Shown here one piece after another: positions 7,563 to 18,951 of a stretch of DNA of 64,000 bases; the stretch's first letter is position 1; every line of letters starts with the position of its first letter. The stretch covers positions 5,084,001 through 5,148,000 of the forward strand of contig NZ_AP022584.1 of NCBI RefSeq assembly GCF_010731675.1, given 5' to 3'. The position numbers and the translations under genes are program-made. The DNA is from Mycobacterium marseillense (GTDB lineage: Bacteria; Actinomycetota; Actinomycetes; Mycobacteriales; Mycobacteriaceae). The notes below the pieces were generated by a model. That model searched no databases, was not told the DNA's origin, and worked only from the letters and a program-made list of their open reading frames with translations.

Positions 7563-9926
7563 GTGACCAGTTCGACCGGCAAGCTGCGCATCCCGCTCTC
7601 GGTCGGGGACGTCGCCAAGCGTGTGTTCCTGGGAAAGCCGCTGATCACCGAGGACATCGCGTCGGAGAAGTTGTCCAATGGCGTTGCGCTGGGGGCGCTT
7701 TCGCCGGACGCGGTGTCATCGGTCGCCTACGGTCCCGAGCAGATCCTGATCGAACTGCTGCCGCACGCCGGGCTGGCGGCGTTCCTGCTGTTGCTTCCCA
7801 TCACCGGCGTCATCCTGCTCATCCTGGTGTTGGTGGCCGCCTCCTACCGGCAGGTGGTGATGGCCTACACCCGGGCCGGCGGCTCCTACATCGTCGCGCG
7901 CGACAACTTCGGCCCCCGCGTCGCGCAGATCGCCGCCGCGGCGCTGCTGATCGACTACGTGGTGACCGTCGCGGTGCAATCGGCGGCCGGGACGGTCGCG
8001 GTGGTCTCGGCGGTCCCCGCGTTGGGGCCCTACAGCCTGGCGATCACGGTCGGCGTGGTGCTCATCATCTGCTACGCCAACCTGCGTGGATTGCGGGAAG
8101 CGGGAATGCCGTTCGCGGTGGCGACCTACTCGTTCATCGCCATGGTCGGGCTGACCATCGTGGTCGGCGTCGCACGCGCCATCGGCGGGGGTTTGCCGGT
8201 CTACGACCCCGCGCACATGGCCGGCGCCGTGCCCGTCAATCAGGGCAACGGGTTGGTGCTGGGCGCGACGATCCTGGTGTTGTTGCGCGCCTTCGCCAAC
8301 GGCGGTTCGTCGCTGACCGGGGTCGAGGCCATCTCCAACACGGTCGACTATTTCCGAAAGCCCCAGGGCCGCAACGCCCGTCGGGTGCTCACCGCGATGG
8401 CCTGCATCCTGGGTTTCCTGCTCGCCGGTGTCGCCTACCTCGCCCACGTCACGCACGCCACGCCGTATTTGACCGAATATCCGTCGGTCCTGTCGCAGAT
8501 CGGTCGCGCGGTCTACGGCAACGGCATGGTCGGTGACGTGTTCTACGTGTTGGTCCAGGCCTCGACGGCGGCCATCTTGTTCACCGGCGCGAACACCAGC
8601 TTCAACGGCTTCCCGGCCTTGGCCAGCTTCGTCGCCGAAGACCGCTTCCTGCCGCGACAGCTGACGAAACGCGGTCACCGCCTGGTGTTTTCGAACGGCA
8701 TCATCACGCTGACCACGCTGTCGGTGGCGCTGCTGGTGGTGACCGGCGGCTCGGTCAACGCGCTGGTTCCCTTCTACGCGATCGGCGTGTTCACCGGGTT
8801 CTCGATGGCCGGCTACGGCATGACCAAACACCACGTGACGCATCGCGAGCCGGGATGGCGGCACCGGTTGGCCATCAACCTGTCCGCGGCGATCCTGTCG
8901 ACGGTCGTGGTGGGCATCTTCGCGGTGGCGAAGTTCACCGAGGGCGCCTGGTTGGTGGTCGTCGTGTTCCCGGTGCTGGTGTTCGTGCTGACACGCCTGA
9001 ACCGCGAATACCGGGCAGAGGCAGCCATTCTCGAGATGTTCCGCAGCGATCGCCCGGAACTGGTGAAGTACGCGCGGCACAAGGTGCTGGTTTTTGTCGA
9101 CTCGGTCGACCTCGCGGTGATCGAGGCGTTGCGGTACGGCCGGGGCCTGCGGGCCGACGAACTCGTTGCCGTGCACTTCATGGTCGACCCGGCCCACGCC
9201 ACGCAACTGCGAAAGCGTTGGGACCACTTCGCTCTCGACACTCCGCTCCGGATCGTGGACTGCCCCGACCGGCGGATCAGCAGATCCGCGCAGTTGCTGG
9301 TCGCCAAGGCCCGCGACGAGCAGCCGAACACCAACGTGACGGTCCTGTTGCCGCGCCGCACATTCGCGCGGCTGTTGGGACGGCTGTTGCACGACCGGAC
9401 CGCGGACAAGGTCGCCCAGGCCGTCAGCCTCATCCCCGACGCCGCCGCGACGATCGTGCCCTACGACGTGGAATCGCGGATCAGGGAGGCCTACCCGGAC
9501 TCGTTCGAACAGCGCATCTCCCAGGAGATCGACAAGATCCAGGCCTGGGTCTCCCAGGACGAAGACCAGAAGGTCGAGGCCTACGAACATCCCGAACGGC
9601 CATCGTCGCTGATCATGGTGGCCGGCCTGATCTCCGGACAACGCGCCACCATCGAAGGACGCGTCAGCGAGGTCGAGGACCTCGCCGACCGCGGCCGAAC
9701 CCGACGGCAGATCGTCGTGGGCGACAGCAGCGGGGAGATCACCGTGACCTTCCGCCCCGGACGCGGGGGCGCCGACATCCGGCCCGGGCAGCTGTTGCGG
9801 ATCAGCGGCAAGGCCCGCCAGGCCGGTCAGCGTTCCCTCTCGATGGTCGATCCGGCGTATCAGGTCATCGAGGATCCGGCGCAGGAGGCCGAGTCCGGTG
9901 CCGCCGAACAAGCCGACCAGTCTTAG
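7563..9926 (+). CDS. KimA-like APC-superfamily potassium/amino-acid transporter with C-terminal OB-fold
   Basis: This is a multi-domain membrane transporter of about 787 aa. Residues about 15-490 carry roughly 12 hydrophobic segments of the APC superfamily. The N-terminal signature SPDAVSSVAYGPEQIL resembles KimA/YdaO-type high-affinity K+ importers (SSDALSSVAY). Residues about 491-640 form a soluble USP-like cytosolic domain (ARHKVLVFVDSVDLAVIEAL), as in KimA. Residues about 687-775 add an extra domain with OB-fold character (EGRVSEVEDL ... SSGEITVTFRPGR ... IRPGQLLRISGKA). Start GTG 7563 has AAGGA 8 nt upstream; GTG 7557 and GTG 7506 are alternatives. It stands alone, about 260 nt upstream of the PKS. 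Potassium specificity is inferred from family similarity. Rv1179c is not present at this place. Confidence 0.82.
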   Translation: MTSSTGKLRIPLSVGDVAKRVFLGKPLITEDIASEKLSNGVALGALSPDAVSSVAYGPEQILIELLPHAGLAAFLLLLPITGVILLILVLVAASYRQVVMAYTRAGGSYIVARDNFGPRVAQIAAAALLIDYVVTVAVQSAAGTVAVVSAVPALGPYSLAITVGVVLIICYANLRGLREAGMPFAVATYSFIAMVGLTIVVGVARAIGGGLPVYDPAHMAGAVPVNQGNGLVLGATILVLLRAFANGGSSLTGVEAISNTVDYFRKPQGRNARRVLTAMACILGFLLAGVAYLAHVTHATPYLTEYPSVLSQIGRAVYGNGMVGDVFYVLVQASTAAILFTGANTSFNGFPALASFVAEDRFLPRQLTKRGHRLVFSNGIITLTTLSVALLVVTGGSVNALVPFYAIGVFTGFSMAGYGMTKHHVTHREPGWRHRLAINLSAAILSTVVVGIFAVAKFTEGAWLVVVVFPVLVFVLTRLNREYRAEAAILEMFRSDRPELVKYARHKVLVFVDSVDLAVIEALRYGRGLRADELVAVHFMVDPAHATQLRKRWDHFALDTPLRIVDCPDRRISRSAQLLVAKARDEQPNTNVTVLLPRRTFARLLGRLLHDRTADKVAQAVSLIPDAAATIVPYDVESRIREAYPDSFEQRISQEIDKIQAWVSQDEDQKVEAYEHPERPSSLIMVAGLISGQRATIEGRVSEVEDLADRGRTRRQIVVGDSSGEITVTFRPGRGGADIRPGQLLRISGKARQAGQRSLSMVDPAYQVIEDPAQEAESGAAEQADQS

Positions 9927-10183
9927 TACCTCCGCCGACCCGTCTGACACGCGAACGCCCCGCCGGGTGAAACACACTGCGAGGCAAGGTGTTCCGATAC
10001 GTCGGCTGCGACGCGCCCGCCCCACGAGGTGGCTTTGCGGTACCGCGGACGAAATTGTTTAATCCCGCTAACCGACGTGGCCCCGCTAGGTAAACTGACG
10101 CCTGCACAATTACGCCCGACCACGTGAGAAAACGGTGCGCCCCGATGCTCACGGGCGGTTGGGCGAGAAGAGGGGACTGCACT

Positions 10184-13100
10184 TTGCGTGCCGCGAACGC
10201 CACACCTGTGGCCGTCATCGGGATGGCCTGCCGGCTTCCCGGGGGGATCGATTCCCCGCAGGGCCTTTGGGAGGCGTTGCTGCGCGGCGACGACTTCGTT
10301 GGCGAGATCCCCGACGACCGGTGGGACGCGGACCTGTTCTACGACCCCGAGCCGGGCGTGCCCGGCCGGTCGGTGACCCGGTGGGGGGCGTTCCTCGACG
10401 ACGTCGGGGGCTTCGACTGCGATTTCTTCGGGATGACCGAACGTGAGGCGATCGCGGTCGACCCGCAACACCGCCTGCTGCTGGAAACGTCGTGGGACGC
10501 CGTCGAGCACGCCGGGCTCGCCCCCGGATCGCTGGCCCAAACGCAGACCGGCGTGTTCGTCGGGCTGACACATGGCGACTACGAACTCCTGTCCGCCGAC
10601 TGCGGCGCCGTCGAAGGGCCGTACGGATTCACCGGCACCAGCAACAGCTTCGCGTCCGGACGCATCGCCTACGCGCTGGGGTTGCACGGCCCGGCGGTCA
10701 CGGTGGACACGGCGTGCTCGTCCGGGCTGATGGCTATCCACCAAGCGTGCGGCAGCCTGGACAGCGGCGAAAGCGACCTCGCCCTGGCCGGTGGTGTGGT
10801 GGTGACCTTGGAACCGCGGAAATCCGTTTCCGGTTCCCTGCAGGGCATGTTGTCCCCGACCGGCCGCTGCCACGCCTTCGACGTGCAGGCCGACGGCTTC
10901 GTGTCCGGCGAGGGCTGCGTCATGCTGCTGCTCAAGCCGCTCGAGGACGCGCAGCGCGACGGCGATCGCATCTTGGCGGTACTGCGCGGCACGGCGGCCA
11001 ACCAGGACGGCCGCACCGTGAACATCGCGGCGCCCTCGGAAACGGCGCAGATCGCCGTTTACCGAAAGGCGTTGGGCGTGGCGGGCGTCGACCCGACCAT
11101 GATCGGTTACGTCGAGGCGCACGGCACCGGTACCCCGGTCGGCGACCCGATCGAATTCTCCAGCCTGGCGGCGGTGTACGGCACCGCCGGGCCCTGTGTG
11201 CTGGGGTCGGTGAAGACCAACTTCGGCCACATGCAGTCGACGTCGGGGCCGCTGGGGCTGATGAAGGCCATCCTCGCGTTGCAACACGGCGTGGTGCCGC
11301 AAAATCTGCACTTCACTCGGCTGCCCGATGAGATGGCCCGGATCAAGACGGATCTGTTTGTGCCGCAGGAGAATACACCGTGGCCCAACGGCCCACACCC
11401 GCGCCGCGCCGCGGTGTCGTCCTACGGGATGTCGGGCACCAACGTGCACGCCATCGTGGAGCAGGCGCCGGCAGAAGCTCCCACCCGCGCGCCCGATGAC
11501 CCGGCCGCACCCGGAACCGGTGGGCCACAGCTGTTTCCCCTGTCGTCCACGTCGGCTGAGCAGCTGCGAGTCGCCGCCGCCCGGCTCGCGACGTGGGTCG
11601 ACGAGCAGCGCCGTGCCGTTCCCGACGGCAGCGCCGTCCTGCGTGATCTCGGCTACACCCTGTCGCGCCGCCGCGCGCATCGGCCGGTGCGGACGGTGGT
11701 CTGCGCGAACAGCTTTGACGATTTGAGCGCCGGCCTGCGCGCGGTCGCCGACAGCGACATTCCGTACGAGCCGACCGTGGGACAAGACGACCGCGGGCCG
11801 GTGTGGGTGTTCTCCGGCCAGGGTTCGCAATGGTCGCGGATGGGCGTCGAACTGCTGGCCAAGGAGCCCGTGTTCGCCGCGACGATCGCCACCATCGAGC
11901 CGTTGATCGCCGGCGAATCGGGGTTTTCGGTGACCCAGGCCATGACGGCGCCGGAGACGGTGACCGGCATCGACAGAGTCCAGCCGACGATCTTCGCCAT
12001 GCAGGTCGCGCTCGCCGAGACCATGAAGTCCTACGGGGCGCGCCCGGGTGGTGTCATCGGTCACTCGCTCGGCGAATCCGCGGCGGCCGTGGTCGCCGGC
12101 GGGTTGTCGCTCGCCGACGGTGTCAAGGTCATCTGCCGCAGGTCACGGCTGATGGCGCGGGTCGCCGGCAGCGGCGCCATGGCTTCGGTGGAACTGCCGG
12201 GCCAGCAAGTGCTTTCGGAGCTGTCCATCCGCGGAATCTCCGATGTCGTGCTCTCCGTGGTCGCCTCGCCGACATCGACCGTCGTCGGCGGCGATGCCCA
12301 GGCAATCCGCGACCTGGTCGCGGCCTGGCAGGAGCAGGACGTGATGGCACGCGAGGTGGCGGTGGACGTCGCCTCGCATTCACCGCAGGTGGAGCCGATC
12401 CTCGACGAGCTGGTCGAGGTCCTCGCGGATCTGCAGCCGGCGGCACCCGAGGTTCCGTACTACTCCGCCACCCTGTGGGACCCGCGCGAACGGGCCTCCT
12501 TCAGCGCCGACTACTGGGCCGAAAACCTGCGTTACACGGTGCGATTCGCGGCGGCCGTGCAAGCCGCCCTCAAAGACGGGTTCCGCGTCTTCGGTGAGCT
12601 GTCGCCGCATCCGCTACTCACCCACGCTGTCGAGCAGAACGCCACCAGCCTGGACATGCCCATCGCCGCGCTCGCGGCCATGCGTCGCGAACAGGAACTG
12701 CCAGTTGGCATGCGCGGCTTCGTCGCCGACGTGCACAGCGCCGGCGCGCTGGTCGACTTCTCCGTCCAATATCCCAGTGGGCGCCTGGTGGACGCACCGC
12801 TGCCGACATGGACGCATCGCCGGCTGCTGCTGCGCCGCGAGTCGGCGGAGCGGACGCACGGAGCCTCGCTCCAGGCCGTTCACCCGCTGCTCGGGGCCCA
12901 CGTGCATCTGCGCGAGGAGCCCGAGCGCCACGTGTGGCAAGGCGAGGTCGGCACCGACGCCCACCCCTGGCTCGCCGACCACCAAATCCACGGAGTCGCA
13001 GCGTTTCCCGGCGCCGCCTACTGCGAGATGGCGCTCGCGGCCGCCGCCGCGGCGCTCGGCGAACGCGCCGAGGTGCGCGACGTCACGTTCGAGCAGACGC

Positions 13101-16100
13101 TGTTGCTGGCCAACCACACGGCGGCCTCCGCCACGGCCACGGTCACCGCGCCGGGGGTCCTCGACTTCACGGTGGTCACGCACGAGGAGGGCGAACGCGT
13201 CCGCCGGGCCACCGCCGTCCTGCACGTTGCCGCCGAAGGTGCGGAATCCCAACCGCCCGCACACGACCTGGACACGCTGATCGCCGACCACCCGTCCCGC
13301 ATGGAGGGGGCAGAGTTGCGAAAGGCCTTCGACGCCATCGGCATTCAGTACGGCCCCGCGTTTTCGGGTCTGTCCGCCGTGCTGGTCGGCGACGGGGGCA
13401 CCACGACGGTGCTCGCGGAAGTCGCGCTGCCGGGGGCGATCCGATCGCAGCAGTCGGCCTACTGCTCACACCCTGCTCTGCTCGACGCCTGCTTCCAGTC
13501 GGTGATCGTCGCACCGGAGGTGCAACAGGCCGGCGACGGCGGTCTGTTGTTGCCGGTGGGGGTGCGCCGACTGCGCAACTACCACTCGACGCGCAACGCG
13601 CAGTACTGCCTCGCCCGGGTCACCTCCTCGCGCCCCGGCGAGTGCGAGGCCGACGTCGACGTGCTGGACCAATCCGGCACGGTGCTGCTGACTGTCGAGG
13701 GCCTACGGCTGGCCGGTGGCACTTCGGAGCGCGAACACGCCCACCGGCTGCTCAACGAGCGGTTGTTGACCATCGAATGGGAACCCCGCGAACTGCCCGA
13801 GCCGGTGCAGAGCGGGCAAGGATCCTGGCTTGTGCTCGGTGCCTCCGACGGTCACGACCGGTTGCTTGCGCAACTCGACGATGCCCTGAATTCCGATGGG
13901 GCGCAATGCACCACGGTGTCGCTGTCCGTCGGATCGGTGGACACCGCGCAGTTGCGTTCGCTGCTGTCCGGCGATGGCCAGACCGCGGCGACCCTCAAGG
14001 GGCTGGCCGGTGTCGTCGTGGTGACAGGGGCCGCTGACGATCGCTCCGGCGGCCCACGGGCCCTACGGCGCGGCCGGGACTACGTGTCACACCTGGCGAC
14101 CATCGCCCGCGAGCTCTCGGAGCTTCCCGGGGAATCGCCGCGATTGTTCGTGGTGACCCGTAACGCCGCGAGTGCGACCGCCGGCGACGTGCCGAACCTG
14201 GCGCAGGGTGGGCTGCGCGGACTGATGCGGGTGATCGACTCGGAGCACCCGCACCTGAGCGTCACCCAGATCGACATCGATGACGACACCGGGCCGGAAA
14301 AGCTTGTGCTGCAATTGAAGAGCGGCTCGGAGGAAGACGAGACCGCCTGGCGCGACGGCTACTGGTACACCGCACGGCTGCGGCCCGGTCCGCTTCGTCC
14401 GGGCGAGCGGCGCACCACCGTCGTCGATCACGGGAGTGACGGCATGCGGCTGCACATCCGCACGCCCGGTGACCTGGAATCGCTGGAGTTCACCGCGTTC
14501 GACCGGGTTCCCCCCGGACCCGGCGAGATCGAGGTGGCGGTCGCCTCATCCACCATCAACTTCGCCGATATACTGGTGGCGTTCGGGCGCTATCCGACGT
14601 TCGAGGGTTACCAGCAGCAGTTGGGCGGCGACTTCGCCGGCGTGGTGACCGCCGTCGGGCCGGGCGTCACCGACCACGCGGTCGGCGACCGCGTCGGCGG
14701 CATATCCCGGCACGGCTGCTGGGGCACGTTCGTCGTCGCCGACGCCCGCCACGCGGTCACCCTGCCCGCCGAGGTGCCGCTGGAAGACGCCGCCGCGGTG
14801 GCGACCGCGGCGGCGACCGCCTGGTACGGCCTGCACGACCTGGCCCGCATCGCACCGACGGACAAGGTCCTGATCCACTCCGGCACCGGCGGCGTCGGGC
14901 AGGCGGCCATTGCGATCGCCCGGGCCGTGGGCTGTGAGGTCTTCGCGACCGCGGGCAGCGCGCAGCGCCGGCAACTGTTGCGCGACATGGGCATCGAACA
15001 CGTCTACGACTCGCGCAGCACGGAGTTCGCCGACCAGATCCGCCGCGACACCGACGGGTACGGCGTCGACGTGGTGCTCAACTCGCTGCCCGGGGCGGCG
15101 CAGCGCGCGGGCATCGAACTGCTGGCGCTCGGCGGGCGGTTCGTCGAGCTGGGCAAGCGCGACATCTACGGCGACAGCCGGCTCGGGATGTTCCCGTTCC
15201 GCCGCAACCTCTCGCTGTTCGCCGTCGACCTGGCGCTGCTGACCTTCAGCCACCCGGACACCGTTCGGCGCTTATTGACCACGGTGTACCAGCGCACCGC
15301 GGCGGGGGAATTGCCGTTGCCGCGCAGCACGCGGTTTCCGATCCACGACGCGGCCGCCGCGGTGCGCCTGGTCGCCTCGGCCGGGCACACCGGCAAGGTG
15401 GTGCTCGACGTGCCGCGCGCGGGCAGCAGTGTGGCCGCGGTGCCCCCGGAGAACGTCCGGCCGTTCCGCGCCGACGGCGCCTACATCATCACGGGCGGGA
15501 TCGGCGGGCTGGGTCTGTTCCTGGCCGGGGAAATGGCGTCGCGCGGTGGCGCAGCGGGTTGTGGCCGGATCGTGCTCAACTCCCGCTCGCAACCCAACGA
15601 GCAAGCGCGCCAAGCCATTGAGCGCCTTCGCGCGGCGGGGGCCGATATCGCGGTGGAGTGCGGTGACATCGCCGAGCCGCGGACGGCCGAGCGCCTGGTG
15701 GCGAGCGCGACGGCCACCGGGCTGGCGGTGCGGGGGGTAGTGCACGCAGCGGCCGTTGTCGAGGACGCCACGCTGGCGAACGTCACCGATGGGCTCATCG
15801 ACCGGTGCTGGGCACCAAAGGCGCACGGCGCGTGGAACCTTCACCACGCCACCGTGGATGAGCCGCTGGATTGGTTCTGTAACTTCTCGTCGGCCGCCGC
15901 GCTGGTAGGTTCGCCGGGACAGGGCGCCTACGCCGCTGCCAACAGCTGGCTGGACACATTCGCTTATTGGCGTCGCGCTCAGGGCCTGCCGACCACCGCG
16001 ATCGCGTGGGGGCCATGGTCAGAGGTCGGCCGCGCCACGGCCCTGGCCGAAGGCGCCGGCATGGCGATCAAACCGGCCGAGGGTTTCCGCGCATTCGAGA

Positions 16101-16519
16101 CGCTGCTGCGCTACGACCGCCCCTACTCCGGCTACGCGCCGATCATGGGCACGCCGTGGTTGACCTCCTTCGCGCAACGCAGCCGCTTCGCCGAAGCGTT
16201 CGGATCGGTGGGGCAGGGCAATCCGGACACGGGCAGGTTCCTCGCCGAGCTGCAGGCGTTGCCGCGCGAGGAATGGCCGTCGGCGATCCGGCGGCTGGTA
16301 TCCGGCCAAATCAGCCTATTGCTGCGGCGCACAATCGATCCGGATCGCCCGCTATCCGACTATGGCCTGGATTCGCTGGGGAACCTGGAGCTGCGGACCC
16401 GCATCGAAACCGAGACGGGCGTGCGCATCAGCCCCACCAAGATCACCACCGTCCGCGGTTTGGCGGACCACTTATGCGACGAGCTCGCCGGGTTGGAAGC
16501 GGCGCCGTCAGCGTCCTGA
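10184..16519 (+). CDS. Highly reducing type I polyketide synthase, Msl3 (Pks3/Pks4) type
   Basis: This is an iterative, Mas-like synthase of 2,111 aa with the order KS-AT-DH-ER-KR-ACP. The KS has Cys178 in VDTACSSG, His313 in [12 protein letters not shown] and His349 in KTNFGHMQ. The AT has Ser628 in GHSLGES and the downstream VASH motif that suggests methylmalonyl-CoA use. The DH has His933 in HxxxGxxxxP form. The ER cofactor motif GTGGVGQAA is near residue 1565 and the KR motif GGIGGLG near 1769, with the catalytic Tyr in GQGAYAAAN. The ACP Ser2064 is in GLDSLGNLE. In M. tuberculosis H37Rv the counterpart is split into pks3 and pks4; the fused form (Msl3) makes mycolipanoic/mycolipenic acids. 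Start TTG 10184 has AGAGGGG upstream and gives [15 protein letters not shown]. It ends 12 nt from the convergent PPE gene. papA3 and mmpL10 do not follow, so the final lipid is unknown. Confidence 0.92.
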   Translation: MRAANATPVAVIGMACRLPGGIDSPQGLWEALLRGDDFVGEIPDDRWDADLFYDPEPGVPGRSVTRWGAFLDDVGGFDCDFFGMTEREAIAVDPQHRLLLETSWDAVEHAGLAPGSLAQTQTGVFVGLTHGDYELLSADCGAVEGPYGFTGTSNSFASGRIAYALGLHGPAVTVDTACSSGLMAIHQACGSLDSGESDLALAGGVVVTLEPRKSVSGSLQGMLSPTGRCHAFDVQADGFVSGEGCVMLLLKPLEDAQRDGDRILAVLRGTAANQDGRTVNIAAPSETAQIAVYRKALGVAGVDPTMIGYVEAHGTGTPVGDPIEFSSLAAVYGTAGPCVLGSVKTNFGHMQSTSGPLGLMKAILALQHGVVPQNLHFTRLPDEMARIKTDLFVPQENTPWPNGPHPRRAAVSSYGMSGTNVHAIVEQAPAEAPTRAPDDPAAPGTGGPQLFPLSSTSAEQLRVAAARLATWVDEQRRAVPDGSAVLRDLGYTLSRRRAHRPVRTVVCANSFDDLSAGLRAVADSDIPYEPTVGQDDRGPVWVFSGQGSQWSRMGVELLAKEPVFAATIATIEPLIAGESGFSVTQAMTAPETVTGIDRVQPTIFAMQVALAETMKSYGARPGGVIGHSLGESAAAVVAGGLSLADGVKVICRRSRLMARVAGSGAMASVELPGQQVLSELSIRGISDVVLSVVASPTSTVVGGDAQAIRDLVAAWQEQDVMAREVAVDVASHSPQVEPILDELVEVLADLQPAAPEVPYYSATLWDPRERASFSADYWAENLRYTVRFAAAVQAALKDGFRVFGELSPHPLLTHAVEQNATSLDMPIAALAAMRREQELPVGMRGFVADVHSAGALVDFSVQYPSGRLVDAPLPTWTHRRLLLRRESAERTHGASLQAVHPLLGAHVHLREEPERHVWQGEVGTDAHPWLADHQIHGVAAFPGAAYCEMALAAAAAALGERAEVRDVTFEQTLLLANHTAASATATVTAPGVLDFTVVTHEEGERVRRATAVLHVAAEGAESQPPAHDLDTLIADHPSRMEGAELRKAFDAIGIQYGPAFSGLSAVLVGDGGTTTVLAEVALPGAIRSQQSAYCSHPALLDACFQSVIVAPEVQQAGDGGLLLPVGVRRLRNYHSTRNAQYCLARVTSSRPGECEADVDVLDQSGTVLLTVEGLRLAGGTSEREHAHRLLNERLLTIEWEPRELPEPVQSGQGSWLVLGASDGHDRLLAQLDDALNSDGAQCTTVSLSVGSVDTAQLRSLLSGDGQTAATLKGLAGVVVVTGAADDRSGGPRALRRGRDYVSHLATIARELSELPGESPRLFVVTRNAASATAGDVPNLAQGGLRGLMRVIDSEHPHLSVTQIDIDDDTGPEKLVLQLKSGSEEDETAWRDGYWYTARLRPGPLRPGERRTTVVDHGSDGMRLHIRTPGDLESLEFTAFDRVPPGPGEIEVAVASSTINFADILVAFGRYPTFEGYQQQLGGDFAGVVTAVGPGVTDHAVGDRVGGISRHGCWGTFVVADARHAVTLPAEVPLEDAAAVATAAATAWYGLHDLARIAPTDKVLIHSGTGGVGQAAIAIARAVGCEVFATAGSAQRRQLLRDMGIEHVYDSRSTEFADQIRRDTDGYGVDVVLNSLPGAAQRAGIELLALGGRFVELGKRDIYGDSRLGMFPFRRNLSLFAVDLALLTFSHPDTVRRLLTTVYQRTAAGELPLPRSTRFPIHDAAAAVRLVASAGHTGKVVLDVPRAGSSVAAVPPENVRPFRADGAYIITGGIGGLGLFLAGEMASRGGAAGCGRIVLNSRSQPNEQARQAIERLRAAGADIAVECGDIAEPRTAERLVASATATGLAVRGVVHAAAVVEDATLANVTDGLIDRCWAPKAHGAWNLHHATVDEPLDWFCNFSSAAALVGSPGQGAYAAANSWLDTFAYWRRAQGLPTTAIAWGPWSEVGRATALAEGAGMAIKPAEGFRAFETLLRYDRPYSGYAPIMGTPWLTSFAQRSRFAEAFGSVGQGNPDTGRFLAELQALPREEWPSAIRRLVSGQISLLLRRTIDPDRPLSDYGLDSLGNLELRTRIETETGVRISPTKITTVRGLADHLCDELAGLEAAPSAS

Positions 16520-16531
16520 CTCGCGGTGCCG

Positions 16532-17692
16532 CTACCCGCCGTATGCCGGGCGCGGCATCTTGAAGATGCGACGTCCGTTGCGCAGCACGGGGACACCGGC
16601 AGCCTGACCCGCGGTGCGGGCCGCGGGCATGGGTCCCGGGACGCTGGATGGATCCGCCGGGGATGCCAACGCTGCTCGAAATGCGCTGTGCGGCAACGAT
16701 TTGAGTTCCGCACCGGCGGTTGGCGCGGGATTCGCGGCGGTCCAGGCCTGCGGGACGGATAGCTTCCCGATCAGTGCCGCCCGGCCCAGACCGCCCAGCA
16801 CGGGACCGCGAATGGCCGCGATCTCCGGCACAGCTGGCGCCGGGATGTCCGGCACGATGGGCACACCGCCCTCCGCGGCCTTGGCGGCCTGGATATCGGA
16901 CAGGTCGAGCCCGTACCCCAATTGCCCCCACCCCAGCAATGTGCGGGCCCCAGCCAGAAACGTCTGTCCCGGTGTGGTGATGAGCGTGTTGAAATCGTCG
17001 ACCGAACTGATCAGGGACAGTCCGGATCCCGGCGCTGGCACCTCGCCAAAGGTGGCCGGGGAAGCGTTCGTGAACACGCCCGAGGCCAGCGCGGCCCGGG
17101 CCTGACCCGCGGTTGTACTCGCGGCTTGGTTGACCGCTGCGGCCTGGGCCGATGGGCCCTGCGCAGTCGTGGTGCGGGGTGGCTCGGTGAACGGCGTGAG
17201 AGTGGTGGCGGCCGATGACGATGCCGCGTAGCCGTACATGGCGGTGGCATCCTGCGCCCACATCTCGGCGTAGGTGATCTCCGTGGCCGCGATCGCCGCG
17301 GCGTTTTGTCCGAAGAAGTTGGTCGCGATCAGGGTGAGGAGCTGAAACCGGTTGGCGGCGACGACGTGTGGCGGCACCGTCGCGGCGAACGCCGCCTCAT
17401 AGGCGGCCGCCGCGGCGCGTGCTTGGGCGGCGGCCTGCCCGGCCTGAGCCGCCGTGGTGAACGCCCACGCCACGTACGGGTCGACCGCGGCGGCCATTGC
17501 CGTTGCGGCATCACCCGACCACGCGCGCCCGCGCAGCTCCGAAAGCGTGGCGGAGTAACCGGCGGCGTGAGACTCCAGTTGTGCTGCCAGCGCGTCCCAC
17601 GCCGAAGCGGCGGCCGACATCGGGGCCGAACCCGGCCCGGCATACATTCTGGCCGAATTGATCTCGGGCGGCAGCGCCCCGAAATCAAGCAT
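16532..17692 (-). CDS. PPE family protein, SVP subfamily (first of tandem pair)
   Basis: This surface or secreted PPE protein of 386 aa begins [13 protein letters not shown] with the Pro-Pro-Glu at residues 8-10. The roughly 180-residue PPE helical domain includes a WSG turn (GRAWSGD) and the conserved segment [18 protein letters not shown]. The C-terminal part carries the SVP-subfamily motif GKLSVPQAW and ends [13 protein letters not shown] proteins are normally exported by type VII (ESX) systems with a PE partner; no PE gene sits beside it. The start at 17692 has AAAGGAA 7 nt upstream on the minus strand. It lies 74 nt downstream of a second PPE gene that it closely resembles, so the pair probably arose by duplication and may be cotranscribed. 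Confidence 0.93.
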   Translation of the reverse strand: MLDFGALPPEINSARMYAGPGSAPMSAAASAWDALAAQLESHAAGYSATLSELRGRAWSGDAATAMAAAVDPYVAWAFTTAAQAGQAAAQARAAAAAYEAAFAATVPPHVVAANRFQLLTLIATNFFGQNAAAIAATEITYAEMWAQDATAMYGYAASSSAATTLTPFTEPPRTTTAQGPSAQAAAVNQAASTTAGQARAALASGVFTNASPATFGEVPAPGSGLSLISSVDDFNTLITTPGQTFLAGARTLLGWGQLGYGLDLSDIQAAKAAEGGVPIVPDIPAPAVPEIAAIRGPVLGGLGRAALIGKLSVPQAWTAANPAPTAGAELKSLPHSAFRAALASPADPSSVPGPMPAARTAGQAAGVPVLRNGRRIFKMPRPAYGG

Positions 17693-17766
17693 CGGCGTTC
17701 CTTTCTGAACGAGCCCACACGCGGTCGCTGCAGGTCCATGCCTGCACTGAGGGGTGGAACTGGTGG

Positions 17767-18951
17767 CTATCCGCCCGCGGAAGGACGCGGCATCTTGAAT
17801 TGGCGTGGCGCCACGCGCAAGACGTTGTTGACCGAGGGCCGCGACAAGAGCGCCGACGAGGCACCCGCGCCCGCCGCCGGCGCGCCGCCCCACATGTTGG
17901 TCGCCGGGCCTTCGTGCCATGACGGGCCACCGTCGAGTTCGGCGTCCGACAGCCAATGCGACTCGGCGACGGTGGCGATCGTCGGATTCGTCGCCGCCCA
18001 GCTTTGCGGGACCGACAACCGGCCTACCGCGCTCGCGCTGCCTGTGCTCGCCAGGGTCGGGCCGGCCACACCGGCGGTGGCGGTCGAGAGACTCGCGGTC
18101 GCGGCGGGGGCGACGGCCGCTTTGGCGGCTTCGCCCGCCGCCTGCAGGTTGGCGCGGAAGGCCCCGGTGCCGAAGGTTCCCGCCGACGTGACGGTTCGGC
18201 TCATGGCGTCGCCGAGGTTCACCGGCGCCGTCAGCGTGTTGAAATCATCGACGGCGTCGAGCGCGGAGCCTGTCGAAGGGCCCGAGGGGGACGACTCGGA
18301 GAGGTTCTGCAACTTCTGCGGCACGCTCGACATCGTCCGGGACAGTGCGGCTTGGGACTGCGACGCGGCCGAGTTATTCGTGGCCTGGGCGACCGCGGCG
18401 GTTTGCGCGGGTTGGCCGTCGGCGTTGGTGGTCCGGGGCGGCTCGTCGAACTGCGTCAGCGTCGTCGCGCCCGACGACGAGGCGGCGTAGCCGTACATGG
18501 CGGCGGCATCCTGGGCCCACATCTCCTCGTAGGCGCCTTCGGTCGCCCCGATCATCGCGGTGTTCTGTCCCAGAACGTTGGTGGCGACCAGCTGGGTCAG
18601 GAGGGTGCGGTTGGCCGTGACCAGCGCCGGCGGCACCGTCGCTCCGAAGGCCGTCTCGTAGGCGGCCGCGGCGGCCCGAGCCTGGCCGGCGGCCTCCTCG
18701 GCTTGTGCCCCCGCGGTCGCCAGCCATGCGGCGTATGGGGCGGCCGCGGTGGCCATCGCCGCCGAGGCGCTGCCGGTCCAGCTCTCGCCTTCCAGCTGGG
18801 TGATCACCGAGATATAGCCGCGCGACGCGGTCTCCAGCCCGTTGGCCAGCACGTCCCAGGCCGCCGCCGCGGCGACCATCGGCGCCGAGCCGGGACCGGC
18901 ATACATTCTGGTCGAGTTGATTTCTGGTGGCAGGGCCCCGAAATCGAGCAT
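17767..18951 (-). CDS. PPE family protein, SVP subfamily (second of tandem pair)
   Basis: The 394-aa PPE protein starts [20 protein letters not shown]. The PPE domain contains GESWTGSA (the WxG turn) and [18 protein letters not shown]. The SVP motif is [10 protein letters not shown], and the tail [11 protein letters not shown] matches that of its neighbour. It is the promoter-proximal gene of the PPE pair on the minus strand and has AGGAAG upstream of the ATG at 18951. A 774-nt non-coding region separates it from the divergent sulfate-activation operon. ESX-dependent export is inferred from the family. No PE partner or Esx pair is present locally. Confidence 0.93.
   Translation of the reverse strand: MLDFGALPPEINSTRMYAGPGSAPMVAAAAAWDVLANGLETASRGYISVITQLEGESWTGSASAAMATAAAPYAAWLATAGAQAEEAAGQARAAAAAYETAFGATVPPALVTANRTLLTQLVATNVLGQNTAMIGATEGAYEEMWAQDAAAMYGYAASSSGATTLTQFDEPPRTTNADGQPAQTAAVAQATNNSAASQSQAALSRTMSSVPQKLQNLSESSPSGPSTGSALDAVDDFNTLTAPVNLGDAMSRTVTSAGTFGTGAFRANLQAAGEAAKAAVAPAATASLSTATAGVAGPTLASTGSASAVGRLSVPQSWAATNPTIATVAESHWLSDAELDGGPSWHEGPATNMWGGAPAAGAGASSALLSRPSVNNVLRVAPRQFKMPRPSAGG

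Noticed and set aside
7716..10025. Minus-strand ORF of 769 codons opposite the KimA-like gene
   Set aside because: Composition (Asp/Gly/Arg/His-rich, no hydrophobic core) and full overlap with a conserved transporter mark it as a shadow frame.
9923..12064. Minus-strand ORF of 713 codons opposite the PKS
   Set aside because: It covers the KS-AT part of the PKS on the other strand and has no recognisable domain.
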